NCBI RefSeq assembly: GCF_038002225.1
Contig: NZ_JBBOCA010000001.1
Coordinates: forward strand, 2,480,001-2,544,000
Reading direction: 5' to 3'
DNA from: Paenibacillus sp. FSL R7-0204
Lineage (GTDB): Bacteria; Bacillota; Bacilli; Paenibacillales; Paenibacillaceae
Length of the DNA: 64,000 nucleotides
Part shown: positions 26,301-35,140 of the stretch, piece by piece
How the letters are laid out: each line of letters starts with the position of its first letter
How positions within the stretch are numbered: the first letter of the stretch is position 1
Position numbers and translations under genes: made by a program
Notes under the pieces: generated by a model
What the model was told of the DNA's origin: nothing
What the model saw: the letters and a program-made list of their open reading frames with translations, nothing else
Databases searched by the model: none

Positions 26301-27404
26301 GTGCGTAAAGTAAAAATTGGGATTGTCGGCTGCGGGAATATCAGCAGCATTTATTTTGAGAATTTGACCGGAACCTTCAAGAATACGGAGGTCTATGCCT
26401 GTTCGGATCTTAATCTGGAGCGGGCGCAGCAGGCCGCAGAGCAGTACGGGGTTCCGAATGTGTGGACGACAGCGGAGCTGCTGGCTTCGGAGGAGATTGA
26501 AATTGTCGTGAATCTGACGACGCCAAATTACCACTTCGAGGTGTGTAAGCAGGCGCTGCTGTCAGGCAAGCATGTCTATGTAGAGAAGCCGCTATCGCTG
26601 TCGCTTGAGCATGGGACTGAGCTGGTGGAGCTGGCTAAGGAAAAAGGGTTGTTCATCGGCTGCGCGCCGGACACCTTCCTCGGAGCGGGCCTGCAGACCT
26701 GCGCGAAGCTGATCGCGGACGGGTATATCGGAGAGCCGGTAGCGGCGACGGCTTTCATGCTCTGCCACGGGCATGAGAGCTGGCACCCGGACCCTGAGTT
26801 CTATTACCAGGCCGGCGGCGGCCCGATGTTCGATATGGGACCGTATTATCTGACGGCTCTGGTATCCTTGCTGGGCCCGGCGACTACAGTATGCGGCATG
26901 ACCAAGACCTCGTTCCCTACCCGGACGATCACCAGTGAGAAGAAGTTCGGCAAGGTAGTGGAGGTTGAAGTACCTACGCATGTGGCCGGAACGATTCAGT
27001 TCGCCAGCGGTGCTGTCGCAACGATGATTACCAGCTTCGATGTCTGGCACAGCACACTGCCGCGTATCGAGATCTACGGCTCGCTGGGCACCCTGATTGT
27101 GCCGGACCCGAACACCTTCGGCGGCCCGATCCTCCTGCGTCCGGCGCATAGCGCAGAATTCAAGGAGATTCCGGTGGTGCACAGCTATGAAGGCAACAGC
27201 CGGGGAATTGGGGTAGCAGATATGGCCCGATGCATCGAGACTGGTGAGACCCCGCGCGCAAATGGCGAGCTGGCGAATCATGTGCTGGAGATCATGCACG
27301 CCTTCCACACCAGCTCCGATTCGAAGCGCTATGCGGAGCTGACCACCACCTGCGACCAGCCGAAGCCGCTTGCTCCAGGACTGATTAAGGGGTATTTGGA
27401 GTAA
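26301..27404 (+). CDS. Gfo/Idh/MocA-family oxidoreductase (ThuB-like)
   Basis: A 367-residue NAD(P)-dependent dehydrogenase acting on a sugar or sugar derivative. The N-terminal Rossmann domain starts KIGIVGCGNIS, with VVNLTTPNYHFEV and GKHVYVEKPLSL (the EKP motif contains the catalytic Lys). The C-terminal domain (about 130-350) has the GGGPMFDMGPYYLTAL signature with the conserved Asp/His-type residues. GTG at 26301 lies eight bases after AAGGTGG; a GTG four codons earlier would overlap that site. It is the second gene after ThuA, and a terminator follows. Confidence 0.92.
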   Translation: MRKVKIGIVGCGNISSIYFENLTGTFKNTEVYACSDLNLERAQQAAEQYGVPNVWTTAELLASEEIEIVVNLTTPNYHFEVCKQALLSGKHVYVEKPLSLSLEHGTELVELAKEKGLFIGCAPDTFLGAGLQTCAKLIADGYIGEPVAATAFMLCHGHESWHPDPEFYYQAGGGPMFDMGPYYLTALVSLLGPATTVCGMTKTSFPTRTITSEKKFGKVVEVEVPTHVAGTIQFASGAVATMITSFDVWHSTLPRIEIYGSLGTLIVPDPNTFGGPILLRPAHSAEFKEIPVVHSYEGNSRGIGVADMARCIETGETPRANGELANHVLEIMHAFHTSSDSKRYAELTTTCDQPKPLAPGLIKGYLE

Positions 27405-27477
27405 CGGATTGTAACGAAAAGTAGCTAAAAGGAGCTAATCGTAACAAAAAGTATAGTGGTAGTAGCATTTCAACAGG

Positions 27478-27519
27478 CAGCGTTCTGTCCCCGGTTGCGG
27501 GGAGGGACGCTGTTTTTTT
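27478..27519 (+). terminator. rho-independent terminator of the ThuA operon
   Basis: CAGCGT and TCCCC pair with GGGGA and ACGCTG, with an internal bulge. Seven T residues follow. Confidence 0.75.
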
Positions 27520-27606
27520 GTAAGGTGGAGTGGAGGAGGCTCGGCGCGAATGTATGCGTTTGTGCGAGAGCATCCTCCTCAACTAATCAGGTTCCTCTCT
27601 GTTTGA

Positions 27607-27622
27607 ACTTGTATATACAAGT
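27607..27622. promoter_or_regulatory. TreR operator
   Basis: ACTTGTATATACAAGT is a perfect 16-bp palindrome, of the form bound by GntR/HutC-type trehalose repressors of Bacillus. It lies 40 bases before treA and overlaps the probable promoter (TTGAAC at 27604 as -35). TreR, encoded at the end of the operon, should bind here. Confidence 0.8.
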
Positions 27623-27661
27623 GTAATGTATGTCAACAAGTTCTTCATGGAGGTGCTTCAT

Positions 27662-29380
27662 TTGAATCAAGAGAGTCAAGCCCGGCCAGCGGAATGGTGG
27701 CGGCGGTCCACAGTGTATCAGGTATATCCGAAGAGCTTCAAGGATACGACAGGGAACGGAACCGGCGATATCAGAGGCCTGACGGAGAAGCTGGATTATT
27801 TGCAGGAGCTGGGGATTGATATTGTCTGGCTTCAGCCGGTCTATGCCTCGCCCGGACATGATAACGGTTACGACGTGGCGGATTATGAGCGGATCAACCC
27901 GGAATTCGGTACGATGGAGGACTTCGAAGAGCTGGTAGCGCAGCTGCACCGGCGCGGAATGAAGCTGATGACAGATATCGTAGTCAACCATACCTCGACA
28001 GAGCATGAGTGGTTCAAGCAGGCGATCTCCAGCCGGGACAATCCGTACCGCGATTATTATATCTGGAAGGACCCGGCGCCAGGCGGGGGAGTACCGAACA
28101 ATTGGCAGTCGAAGTTCGGCGGTCCCGCCTGGCAGTTCGACGAGGCGTCAGGCCAATATTATCTTACTCTTTTTGACAAGACACAGGCGGATCTAAATTG
28201 GGAAAATCCTCAGGTCCGCAGCGCGGTGAACCAGATGATGCTGTTCTGGGCCCGCAAGGGTGTGGATGGATTTCGGATGGATGTCATTAACCTGATCTCC
28301 AAGGACCAGCGCTTCCCGGATGATGACGGGAATGTGCCGCCGGGCGACGGGCGGAAGTATTACACAGACGGTCCACGGGTCCACGAATACATCCGGGCGA
28401 TGTACGATGAGGTGTTCGGCCCGCATGAGCTGATTACGGTCGGTGAGATGTCCTCTACGACACTTGAGCAGTGCATCCGTTATTCCAATCCTGAGCGGCG
28501 GGAATTCTCAATGACCTTCAACTTCCATCATCTGAAGGTGGATTATCCGAACGGCCGGAAGTGGGAGCTGATGCGTTATGATTTCGAGGCGCTGAAACGA
28601 CTGTTCTCGGAGTGGCAGACCGGGATGCAGGAGGGCGGGGGCTGGAACGCTTTATTTTTCAACAATCACGATCAGCCTCGCGCGCTTTCCAGATTCACCG
28701 ATGATGACAAGTACCGCATTGAGAGCGCCAAGCTGCTGGCAACCACCTTGCATGGACTTCAAGGCACGCCGTATGTCTATCAGGGAGAAGAGATCGGGAT
28801 GCCGAATCCCAAATGGCGGGGTATTGAAGAATTTCGCGATATCGAGTCGCTGAATATGTACCGGATTCTGTGTGAGCGGGGTGCAAGCCCCGGGGAGGCG
28901 CTCGCGATCCTGCAGGAACGTTCAAGGGACAACTCCCGGACGCCGATGCAGTGGGATACAAGCGCGAATGCAGGCTTCACCACCGGAACGCCTTGGCTAA
29001 AAGTGGACGAGCGGTACCCGGACATCAATGTGCGTCAGGCGCTGGAGCAGCCGAATTCGATTTTCCATCACTACCGTAAGCTGATCGCTTTGCGTAAATC
29101 ACACACTATTTTCGTGGATGGATTATACTGCAGGCTGGACGAAGGACATCCCGAGGTGTTCGCTTATGCGCGGACCGGAGATAATGAGGCGCTTGTCGTA
29201 GTCTCGAACTTCAGCAGCAAGGAGATAACCTTCCGGCTCCCGGATGATCACTGGACGGACTTAAGCGCTAGGGGGAAGGATAAGCTCCTGCTTGGCAATA
29301 CCGGAGAGCATCCTGCACTTACGCAAGAGCTTCAGCTCCGTCCGTATGGTTCATACCTGTGGCTAATTAGCCAGGAGTGA
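27662..29380 (+). CDS. treA: trehalose-6-phosphate hydrolase (GH13)
   Basis: Splits trehalose 6-phosphate into glucose and glucose 6-phosphate in the cytoplasm. The 572-residue protein follows Bacillus TreA closely: STVYQVYPKSFKDTTGNGTGDIRG at the start, KYYTDGPRVHEY before domain B's end, and the GH13 catalytic triad Asp207 (GFRMDVINL), Glu262 (TVGEMSSTT) and Asp337 (NNHDQPR). The start is TTG at 27662, six bases after GGAGGTG; an upstream in-frame ATG would put this site within the gene. It is first in the operon treA-treP-treR, the reverse of the treP-treA-treR order in Bacillus subtilis. Confidence 0.93.
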   Translation: MNQESQARPAEWWRRSTVYQVYPKSFKDTTGNGTGDIRGLTEKLDYLQELGIDIVWLQPVYASPGHDNGYDVADYERINPEFGTMEDFEELVAQLHRRGMKLMTDIVVNHTSTEHEWFKQAISSRDNPYRDYYIWKDPAPGGGVPNNWQSKFGGPAWQFDEASGQYYLTLFDKTQADLNWENPQVRSAVNQMMLFWARKGVDGFRMDVINLISKDQRFPDDDGNVPPGDGRKYYTDGPRVHEYIRAMYDEVFGPHELITVGEMSSTTLEQCIRYSNPERREFSMTFNFHHLKVDYPNGRKWELMRYDFEALKRLFSEWQTGMQEGGGWNALFFNNHDQPRALSRFTDDDKYRIESAKLLATTLHGLQGTPYVYQGEEIGMPNPKWRGIEEFRDIESLNMYRILCERGASPGEALAILQERSRDNSRTPMQWDTSANAGFTTGTPWLKVDERYPDINVRQALEQPNSIFHHYRKLIALRKSHTIFVDGLYCRLDEGHPEVFAYARTGDNEALVVVSNFSSKEITFRLPDDHWTDLSARGKDKLLLGNTGEHPALTQELQLRPYGSYLWLISQE

Positions 29381-29433
29381 ACGAGAGAATCACCTTCTAA
29401 TCTGCATTAATCAACTATGCGAGGAGTGACAAT

Positions 29434-31419
29434 ATGGCTATAGACCGCAAAAATGTTGAAGAGATCGTCCGGGCGGTGGGAGGCAAGGAGAATATTGAGG
29501 TGGCTACGCATTGTGTAACGCGCCTAAGATTCTCGCTCTATGATGAGAGTAAGGTGGACGCGGCTGCGCTGGACCGCAATGATCTGGTGAAGGGACAATT
29601 CTCTTCCCAGGGGCAATTCCAGATTGTCATCGGACCGGGAACGGTAGATAAAGTATATGATGAGATGATTAAGCTGACCGGCGGTACCCGTTCCTCCAAG
29701 GATGAGGTGAAATCAGCTGCAGCCCGCAACCAGAACCCGCTTCAGCGGGCCATCAAGACACTGGCAGATATCTTCATTCCAATTCTTCCGGCAATCGTTA
29801 CTGCGGGTCTGCTTCTGGGGATCAATAACCTGCTGACCGGCCCGGGGATCTTCTTCAGCGATTCGCTGGTGGATGTCTATCCGCAGTGGAAGGACATTGC
29901 TGCTATCATTAATACGATTGCCAGTACGGCATTTACATTCTTGCCCGCACTGATCGGCTGGGCAGCCGTGACCCGCTTCGGGGGCAGCCCGCTGCTGGGG
30001 ATTGTGCTGGGTCTGATTCTGGTGCATCCAGACTTATTGAGTGCGTACGGCTATGCTAACGCTTCTACGGAAGGAACGGTTCCAACCTGGAATCTGTTCG
30101 GCTGGCATCTGGAGCGGATCGGTTATCAGGGACAGGTGCTGCCGGTCCTGGTATCGGCCTATATCCTCGCCAGAATTGAGAAGTTCCTGGACAAGCGCGT
30201 CCATGATTCTGTCAAGCTGCTGGTGGTTGCGCCGGTGACGCTGCTGATTACAGGCTTCCTGGCCTTCACGATCATCGGACCGGTTACGTTCGGCATTGCC
30301 AATGCCATCACCTCCGGCCTGGTGTATGTATTCGATCATTTTGCCATCCTCGGCGGTCTAATCTATGGCGGATTCTATTCGCTGCTGGTCATTACTGGAA
30401 TGCATCACACCTTCCTGGCCGTGGACGTTCAGCTCATCGGCAGTGAAGGCGGCACCTTCCTCTGGCCGATGCTGGCACTCTCTAACATTGCCCAGGGTGC
30501 AGCCGCACTGGCTATGATGTTCGTGATTAAAGAACAGAAGACCAAGGGGCTGGCGGTGACCTCTTCCGTCTCGGCCTTCCTCGGAGTGACCGAGCCGGCG
30601 ATCTTCGGGGTGAATATCCGCTACCGCTATCCGTTCATCTTCGGGATGATCGGCTCCGCGATAGCCGGGGTGCTGCTCACGCTGAATCAGGTCCGGGCCA
30701 CTTCCATTGGGGTAGGAGGGATTCCCGGCTTCCTGTCGATCTTCCCTAACCAGTGGGGCGTATTCTTCATCGGGATGGCGATCGTGCTGATCGTGCCTTT
30801 TGTCGCCACTGTGCTATATGGCCGGGCAGTTGTGCAGCGTGGACTGAACAAATCGGAAGCAACAGCAGGCGTAACAGCAGCCGATTCTTCCGTTACAGCC
30901 CCTGAGCTAAGCAGCCGCAGCTCCGTACAAGGCTCGCAGGAGCAGGAGCCGGTGAATATCCTGGAGCTGGCGTCACCGCTTAACGGAACGGCGGTGCCGC
31001 TGGAGCAGGTTCCTGATCCCGCTTTTGCTGAGCGACAGATGGGGGATGGAATTGCCATTGAACCTTCCGAAGGCAAGGTCTATGCTCCCTTCGATGCTAC
31101 GGTAGCCCACGTGATTAAGAGCAAGCACGCGCTGATTCTGGAGCATGCCAGCGGAGTTCAGGTGCTGATCCATGTCGGGATTAACACCGTGTCGCTCAAA
31201 GGCGAAGGGTTCACGACAACTAAGCAGATCGGCGATAAGGTACGGGCTGGAGAGCTTCTGCTGGAATTCGATATGGAGGCTATACGTGCCGCCGGATATC
31301 CCTTAATTACTCCTATTATCATCCCTGCCGGGCAGGAGATGGTGGAGCGGATCGAGGAGCAGAGCGGACCGGCCACGGCGAAGCAGACCCGTATTCTAAC
31401 CGTTCATCTTAAGGGTTGA
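29434..31419 (+). CDS. treP: trehalose PTS transporter, fused EIIBCA
   Basis: Imports and phosphorylates trehalose. Three domains occur in one 661-residue chain. EIIB (about 1-90) has the phosphorylated Cys27 in THCVTRLRF. EIIC (about 105-470) has some ten membrane helices and the GMHHTFLAVDVQLIG and FLGVTEPAIFGVN family loops. EIIA (about 510-660) is of the glucose type, with LIHVGINTVSLKGEGF and the phosphorylated His580, preceded by a flexible Ser/Ala-rich linker. Many TreP proteins lack the EIIA domain and borrow that of another permease; here the fusion makes the permease self-sufficient apart from EI and HPr. AGGAGTGA precedes the ATG. Confidence 0.93.
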   Translation: MAIDRKNVEEIVRAVGGKENIEVATHCVTRLRFSLYDESKVDAAALDRNDLVKGQFSSQGQFQIVIGPGTVDKVYDEMIKLTGGTRSSKDEVKSAAARNQNPLQRAIKTLADIFIPILPAIVTAGLLLGINNLLTGPGIFFSDSLVDVYPQWKDIAAIINTIASTAFTFLPALIGWAAVTRFGGSPLLGIVLGLILVHPDLLSAYGYANASTEGTVPTWNLFGWHLERIGYQGQVLPVLVSAYILARIEKFLDKRVHDSVKLLVVAPVTLLITGFLAFTIIGPVTFGIANAITSGLVYVFDHFAILGGLIYGGFYSLLVITGMHHTFLAVDVQLIGSEGGTFLWPMLALSNIAQGAAALAMMFVIKEQKTKGLAVTSSVSAFLGVTEPAIFGVNIRYRYPFIFGMIGSAIAGVLLTLNQVRATSIGVGGIPGFLSIFPNQWGVFFIGMAIVLIVPFVATVLYGRAVVQRGLNKSEATAGVTAADSSVTAPELSSRSSVQGSQEQEPVNILELASPLNGTAVPLEQVPDPAFAERQMGDGIAIEPSEGKVYAPFDATVAHVIKSKHALILEHASGVQVLIHVGINTVSLKGEGFTTTKQIGDKVRAGELLLEFDMEAIRAAGYPLITPIIIPAGQEMVERIEEQSGPATAKQTRILTVHLKG

Positions 31420-31456
31420 CCCGTGCAGATCAGACATGCAATATAAGGAATGGAGG

Positions 31457-31478
31457 ACAGCCCTGCGGGGCTGTTTTT
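31457..31478 (+). terminator. terminator between treP and treR
   Basis: ACAGCCC-tgcg-GGGCTGT followed by five T residues. It may lower treR expression relative to treA and treP. Confidence 0.75.
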
Positions 31479-31503
31479 CTACAATTTAGGGCGGTGATGA
31501 TTG

Positions 31504-32223
31504 ATGAGAGAGAATATATTTTTGCAGATCTATACGGAATACAGCAGCCATATCCAGTCCGGCCAGCTCGCGCCCGGAACCAAGCTGCCCTCTGAGAGTG
31601 AACTGGCGGAGGCTTATAAGACATCGCGGGAGACGGTGCGCAAGGCGCTGAATCTTTTGTACCGCGAGGGCTACATTAACAAAATCAAAGGCAGGGGCTC
31701 GTTCGTGCTGGATATGACGCGGATGGATTTTCCCGTAACCGGACTGATCTCATTCCAGGAGCTGACGGGGACGCTAGGGGTTCCCTCGCGGACACTGGTA
31801 GAAGAGACGGTCCTGGAGCCGGCAGGCTCCCTGCTGGCCCGGCAGCTGCAACTCGCTGGAGAGACTCCGGTATGGAAGGTCATCCGCGCCAGAGAGATTG
31901 AAGCCGAGCGGATTATTCTGGACAAGGACTATTTCCGGTCCGATATCGTTCCCTTCCTCAGCAAGGAGATCGCAGAAGGCTCCATTTATGAATATCTGGA
32001 GGTTGAACTGGGTCTGAAGATCAGTTATGCCAAAAAGCTGATCTCCGTTGAGCCCGTGACCGGGGAGGATCAGCGCCTGCTGGACCTGAAGCAATACCAG
32101 CATATTGTCGTGGTGCGGAACTATGTGTATCTGGAGAATACCGTGCTGTTCCAATATACCGAATCCCGGCATCGGCTGGACAAGTTTCAGTTTGTGGATT
32201 TTGCCAGAAGGGTTAGGCGGTGA
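31504..32223 (+). CDS. treR: trehalose operon repressor, GntR/HutC family
   Basis: A 239-residue regulator. The N-terminal winged helix (about 1-70) contains LPSESELAEAYKTSRETVRKALNLLYREGYINKIKGRGSFV, the GntR signature. The UTRA ligand domain (about 90-235) should sense trehalose 6-phosphate. It is the last gene of the tre operon, and a perfect palindrome of the TreR type lies before treA. ATG at 31504 follows GGGCGGTGATG; the TTG immediately before it is an alternative. A terminator separates it from treP, so expression may be partial read-through. Confidence 0.92.
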   Translation: MRENIFLQIYTEYSSHIQSGQLAPGTKLPSESELAEAYKTSRETVRKALNLLYREGYINKIKGRGSFVLDMTRMDFPVTGLISFQELTGTLGVPSRTLVEETVLEPAGSLLARQLQLAGETPVWKVIRAREIEAERIILDKDYFRSDIVPFLSKEIAEGSIYEYLEVELGLKISYAKKLISVEPVTGEDQRLLDLKQYQHIVVVRNYVYLENTVLFQYTESRHRLDKFQFVDFARRVRR

Positions 32224-32337
32224 ACGCTCAGGGATAGGCTGGCGGAAGAGCATTCCTGACCTGGCTGAATATGAAGCACCATAAGCAGTTTTTAATTATC
32301 TTTTGAGACTACTATAGGTAGCCGTTAAACTCCGCAA

Positions 32338-32368
32338 AAAATGACCATTTCCTCAAGCAAAATGGCGA
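32338..32368 (+). promoter_or_regulatory. AraC-type direct-repeat operator before the GH43 operon
   Basis: AAAATGACCA at 32338 and AAAATGGCGA at 32359, again 21 bases apart, with CTCAAGC between. Twenty-nine bases around it are nearly the same as the element at 25485-25515. It lies about 160 bases before the GH43 start. The rest of the ~300-base gap contains a cre-like site and no gene. Confidence 0.6.
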
Positions 32369-32490
32369 GCAAACGGTGCTTATTTCCAGTAGAATCGGTT
32401 AGAGGCGGAAATTGTACATTTTTTCGGGGGAAATTCTTTAGTCTGCGCATAGGAAAGTTTAATCCTGGCTTGTACAATAACACTAGCGAT

Positions 32491-32504
32491 TGTAAACGCT
32501 TGCT
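32491..32504 (+). promoter_or_regulatory. cre-like site before the GH43 operon
   Basis: TGTAAACGCTTGCT matches the CcpA consensus at 12 of 14 positions with the central CG intact. It lies some 20 bases before the GH43 start, suggesting catabolite repression. Confidence 0.5.
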
Positions 32505-32525
32505 TTCATTCCAGAGGAGGGTATG

Positions 32526-34046
32526 ATGCATTCCATGAATGTGCGGAATCCCGTAATTGCCGGGTATTATCCGGACCCCAGTGTGGTCCGTGTGAATGAA
32601 GATTTCTATCTGATTAACAGTACCTTTGAATATTTTCCGGGTGTGCCTATCTTCCATAGCAGGGACCTGATCGACTGGACCCCCATAGGGCATGTGCTGA
32701 CCCGCCAGTCCCAGCTGGATCTGCGGACCACCAAGAGCTCGTCAGGCATCTACGCCGCCACCATCCGCTATCATGCCGGGCGATTCTACATGATTACAAC
32801 CGATGTCAGAGGCATCGGCAATTTCTATGTGACTGCGGACAAGCCCGAGGGGCCCTGGTCTGATCCGGTTCTGCTGCCGCACGGGGGCATTGATCCTTCC
32901 CTGTTCTTCGATGATGACGGGCGCGCCTATGTTACGGTGCAGAACGGTGCAGGCTATGAATCGCATATTATCCAGTACGAGATTGATCCGTTGTCCGGCG
33001 AAGTGCTGTCAGAGCCGGTCAACATCTGGAGCGGAGATGACGGCCCGTGGGTTGAAGGCCCGCATCTGTACAAAATCAAGGGTGCCTACTACCTGATGAC
33101 CGCCTCAGGCGGCACGGCGGGCGATCACCGGGAGATTATTGCCCGCAGCAGCCATCCTTACGGCCCGTTCGAGGACAAGCCGGAGCCGATCCTGACCCAC
33201 CGGGGACTGAAGGACCATCCCGTCCAATGCCTTGGACATGCCGATCTGGTGGAGGATACGTCCGGTCAGTGGTGGGCGGTCTTCCTGGGCATGCGTCCCG
33301 TGGAAGGCCGGTATTCCCCGCTGGGCCGGGAGACCTTCCTGGCTCCGGTCACCTGGACAGAGGACGGCTGGCCGATGATTGACAATAATGAAGGCACCGT
33401 TATAGCCGCTGACGAGTCCAGCCTGGAGGACCAGGTGCTGCGCTTTACGCCAGGGGACGGCTTCGGGCCGGAGTGGGCTTTCCTCCGCGCCTATGAAGCG
33501 GAGCGTTATTCCTGGACCGAGCGCGATGGCAGCCTGACCGTGCACGGGAATGCTTACACGCTGGACGATGAAGCACCGGCTGTGTTCGCATGCCTACGCC
33601 AGCAGCATCACCGGATGGAGCTGGGCGTCAGCCTTGACTTCACGCCGGTGACCGAAGGTGAGCATGCCGGACTGGCTGCGCGGCTGAACAACCGGGGATA
33701 TCTTTTCTGGGGACTTACTTGCCGCAACGGCCGCCGGGTGATGGAGCTTGTAGTGAAGAACGGTGAGGAGCGGCAGGTTCACCAGTATGAGGTAAGCGGT
33801 CAAGGTGCCGTTCAGCTTCGCCTCCGCTGCGACGGCCATCACTACCACTGCTCCTATTCGGCAGATGGAGTGTCCTGGCATGAAGTCCCGGAGACGGTTC
33901 ATGTATCGGTCCTGTCCCCGGAAGTCAATGGCGGCTTCACCGGTGTCTGCCTTGGCGCACATGCCTCGGGCAATGGAACAGAGGATGCCAGCCCTGCTTA
34001 TTATGAAGGATTTTATTATTCCAATATCAAAGGAGATGCCTTATGA
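32526..34046 (+). CDS. GH43 beta-xylosidase / alpha-L-arabinofuranosidase
   Basis: A 506-residue cytosolic enzyme that removes xylose or arabinose from short xylan or arabinan pieces. The five-bladed propeller (about 5-300) has the three family acids: Asp in YYPDPSVVR (base), Asp in GIDPSLFFDDDG (pKa modulator) and Glu in WVEGPHLYK (acid). VINSTFEYFPGVPIFHSRDLIDW-type sequence near the start is typical of the xylosidase subfamilies. A C-terminal beta-sandwich (about 320-500) is the GH43_C2/DUF1349-type accessory domain. ATG at 32526 is five bases after GAGGAGGG; the ATG one codon upstream is too close. It overlaps the next GH43 gene by four bases (ATGA). Confidence 0.9.
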   Translation: MHSMNVRNPVIAGYYPDPSVVRVNEDFYLINSTFEYFPGVPIFHSRDLIDWTPIGHVLTRQSQLDLRTTKSSSGIYAATIRYHAGRFYMITTDVRGIGNFYVTADKPEGPWSDPVLLPHGGIDPSLFFDDDGRAYVTVQNGAGYESHIIQYEIDPLSGEVLSEPVNIWSGDDGPWVEGPHLYKIKGAYYLMTASGGTAGDHREIIARSSHPYGPFEDKPEPILTHRGLKDHPVQCLGHADLVEDTSGQWWAVFLGMRPVEGRYSPLGRETFLAPVTWTEDGWPMIDNNEGTVIAADESSLEDQVLRFTPGDGFGPEWAFLRAYEAERYSWTERDGSLTVHGNAYTLDDEAPAVFACLRQQHHRMELGVSLDFTPVTEGEHAGLAARLNNRGYLFWGLTCRNGRRVMELVVKNGEERQVHQYEVSGQGAVQLRLRCDGHHYHCSYSADGVSWHEVPETVHVSVLSPEVNGGFTGVCLGAHASGNGTEDASPAYYEGFYYSNIKGDAL

Positions 34047-35038
34047 ATCAGCAACAACCCCCTAAGCCTAATCAACCCATCGTAACTCACATCTATACAG
34101 CGGACCCGTCTGCCCATGTCTATGAAGGCAAAATCTATATCTATCCTTCCCACGATCTGGATCATGACGAGCCGAGCAATGACAACGGCGACCAGTATAA
34201 AATGGAAGACTACCATGTTCTCTCGATGGACAGCTTCGATTCCCCGGTGGTCGATCACGGCGAAGCGCTGCATGTGAGAGATATTCCATGGGCTTCAAAG
34301 CAGCTTTGGGCTCCAGATGCCGCTTATAAGAACAACACCTACTATCTGTTCTTCCCGGCCCGCGACCATGACGGCATCTTCCGTCTTGGTGTGGCAACGT
34401 CGGAGTCTCCGGCAGGCCCGTTCTCCCCGCAGCCGAATTATATGGAAGGCAGCTTCAGTATTGACCCGGCCGTGCTGGTAGATGACGACAACCAGGCGTA
34501 TATCTACTTCGGCGGACTCTGGGGCGGCCAACTGGAGAAGTGGCAGACCGGCAGCTTCGTGCCGGATGCGGAAGGGCCGGCTGCCGACCAGCCGGCGCTT
34601 GGACCGCAAGTTGCGCTGCTTAGCGACGATATGCTGTCCTTCCAGGGCAAGCCTGCCGAGATCTCGATTGTCGATGAAGACGGGAATCCGATTCTGGCGG
34701 GGGATGAGGAGCGCAGATATTTTGAAGGCCCATGGATGCACAAATATAACGGCGATTACTACCTGTCCTACTCAACTGGAACCACGCATAAGCTCGTGTA
34801 TGCAATCGGCAAGAACCCGATGGGACCGTTCACGTTCAAGGGTGAGATTCTGTCTCCGGTTATCGGCTGGACGACTCACCACTCCATTGTGCAAGTGGAA
34901 GACAAATGGTATCTGTTCTATCACGACAGCTCCTTGTCGGAAGGCGTCAACCACAAGCGCTGCGTGAAGTATACCGAGCTGAAATACAACGAAGATGGCA
35001 CGATCCAGAAGATCAATCCTTACCCGGACGCGGAGTAA
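34043..35038 (+). CDS. GH43 family glycosidase
   Basis: A 331-residue single-domain propeller enzyme, translationally coupled to the previous GH43 through an ATGA overlap. The family acids are in YTADPSAHVYEGKIY (base), SIDPAVLVDDDNQAY (modulator) and RRYFEGPWMHKY (acid). SHDLDHDEPSNDNGDQYKMEDYHV near the start and WTTHHSIVQVEDKWYLFYHDS are typical of arabinofuranosidase/xylosidase-type GH43 members. No signal peptide is present, so both enzymes act on imported oligosaccharides. No transporter is encoded in this pair; a separate importer must supply substrate. Exact linkage is not determined by sequence. Confidence 0.9.
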   Translation: MNQQQPPKPNQPIVTHIYTADPSAHVYEGKIYIYPSHDLDHDEPSNDNGDQYKMEDYHVLSMDSFDSPVVDHGEALHVRDIPWASKQLWAPDAAYKNNTYYLFFPARDHDGIFRLGVATSESPAGPFSPQPNYMEGSFSIDPAVLVDDDNQAYIYFGGLWGGQLEKWQTGSFVPDAEGPAADQPALGPQVALLSDDMLSFQGKPAEISIVDEDGNPILAGDEERRYFEGPWMHKYNGDYYLSYSTGTTHKLVYAIGKNPMGPFTFKGEILSPVIGWTTHHSIVQVEDKWYLFYHDSSLSEGVNHKRCVKYTELKYNEDGTIQKINPYPDAE

Positions 35039-35140
35039 GCTAGCGGATTTATGTAATGAAGGTAAGTAACATATGAGACAAACATGAGGCAGCTCCTTGC
35101 GGGGCTGCTTCTTGGCGTGGCAAGGGTGCGGGTGCTGCAT

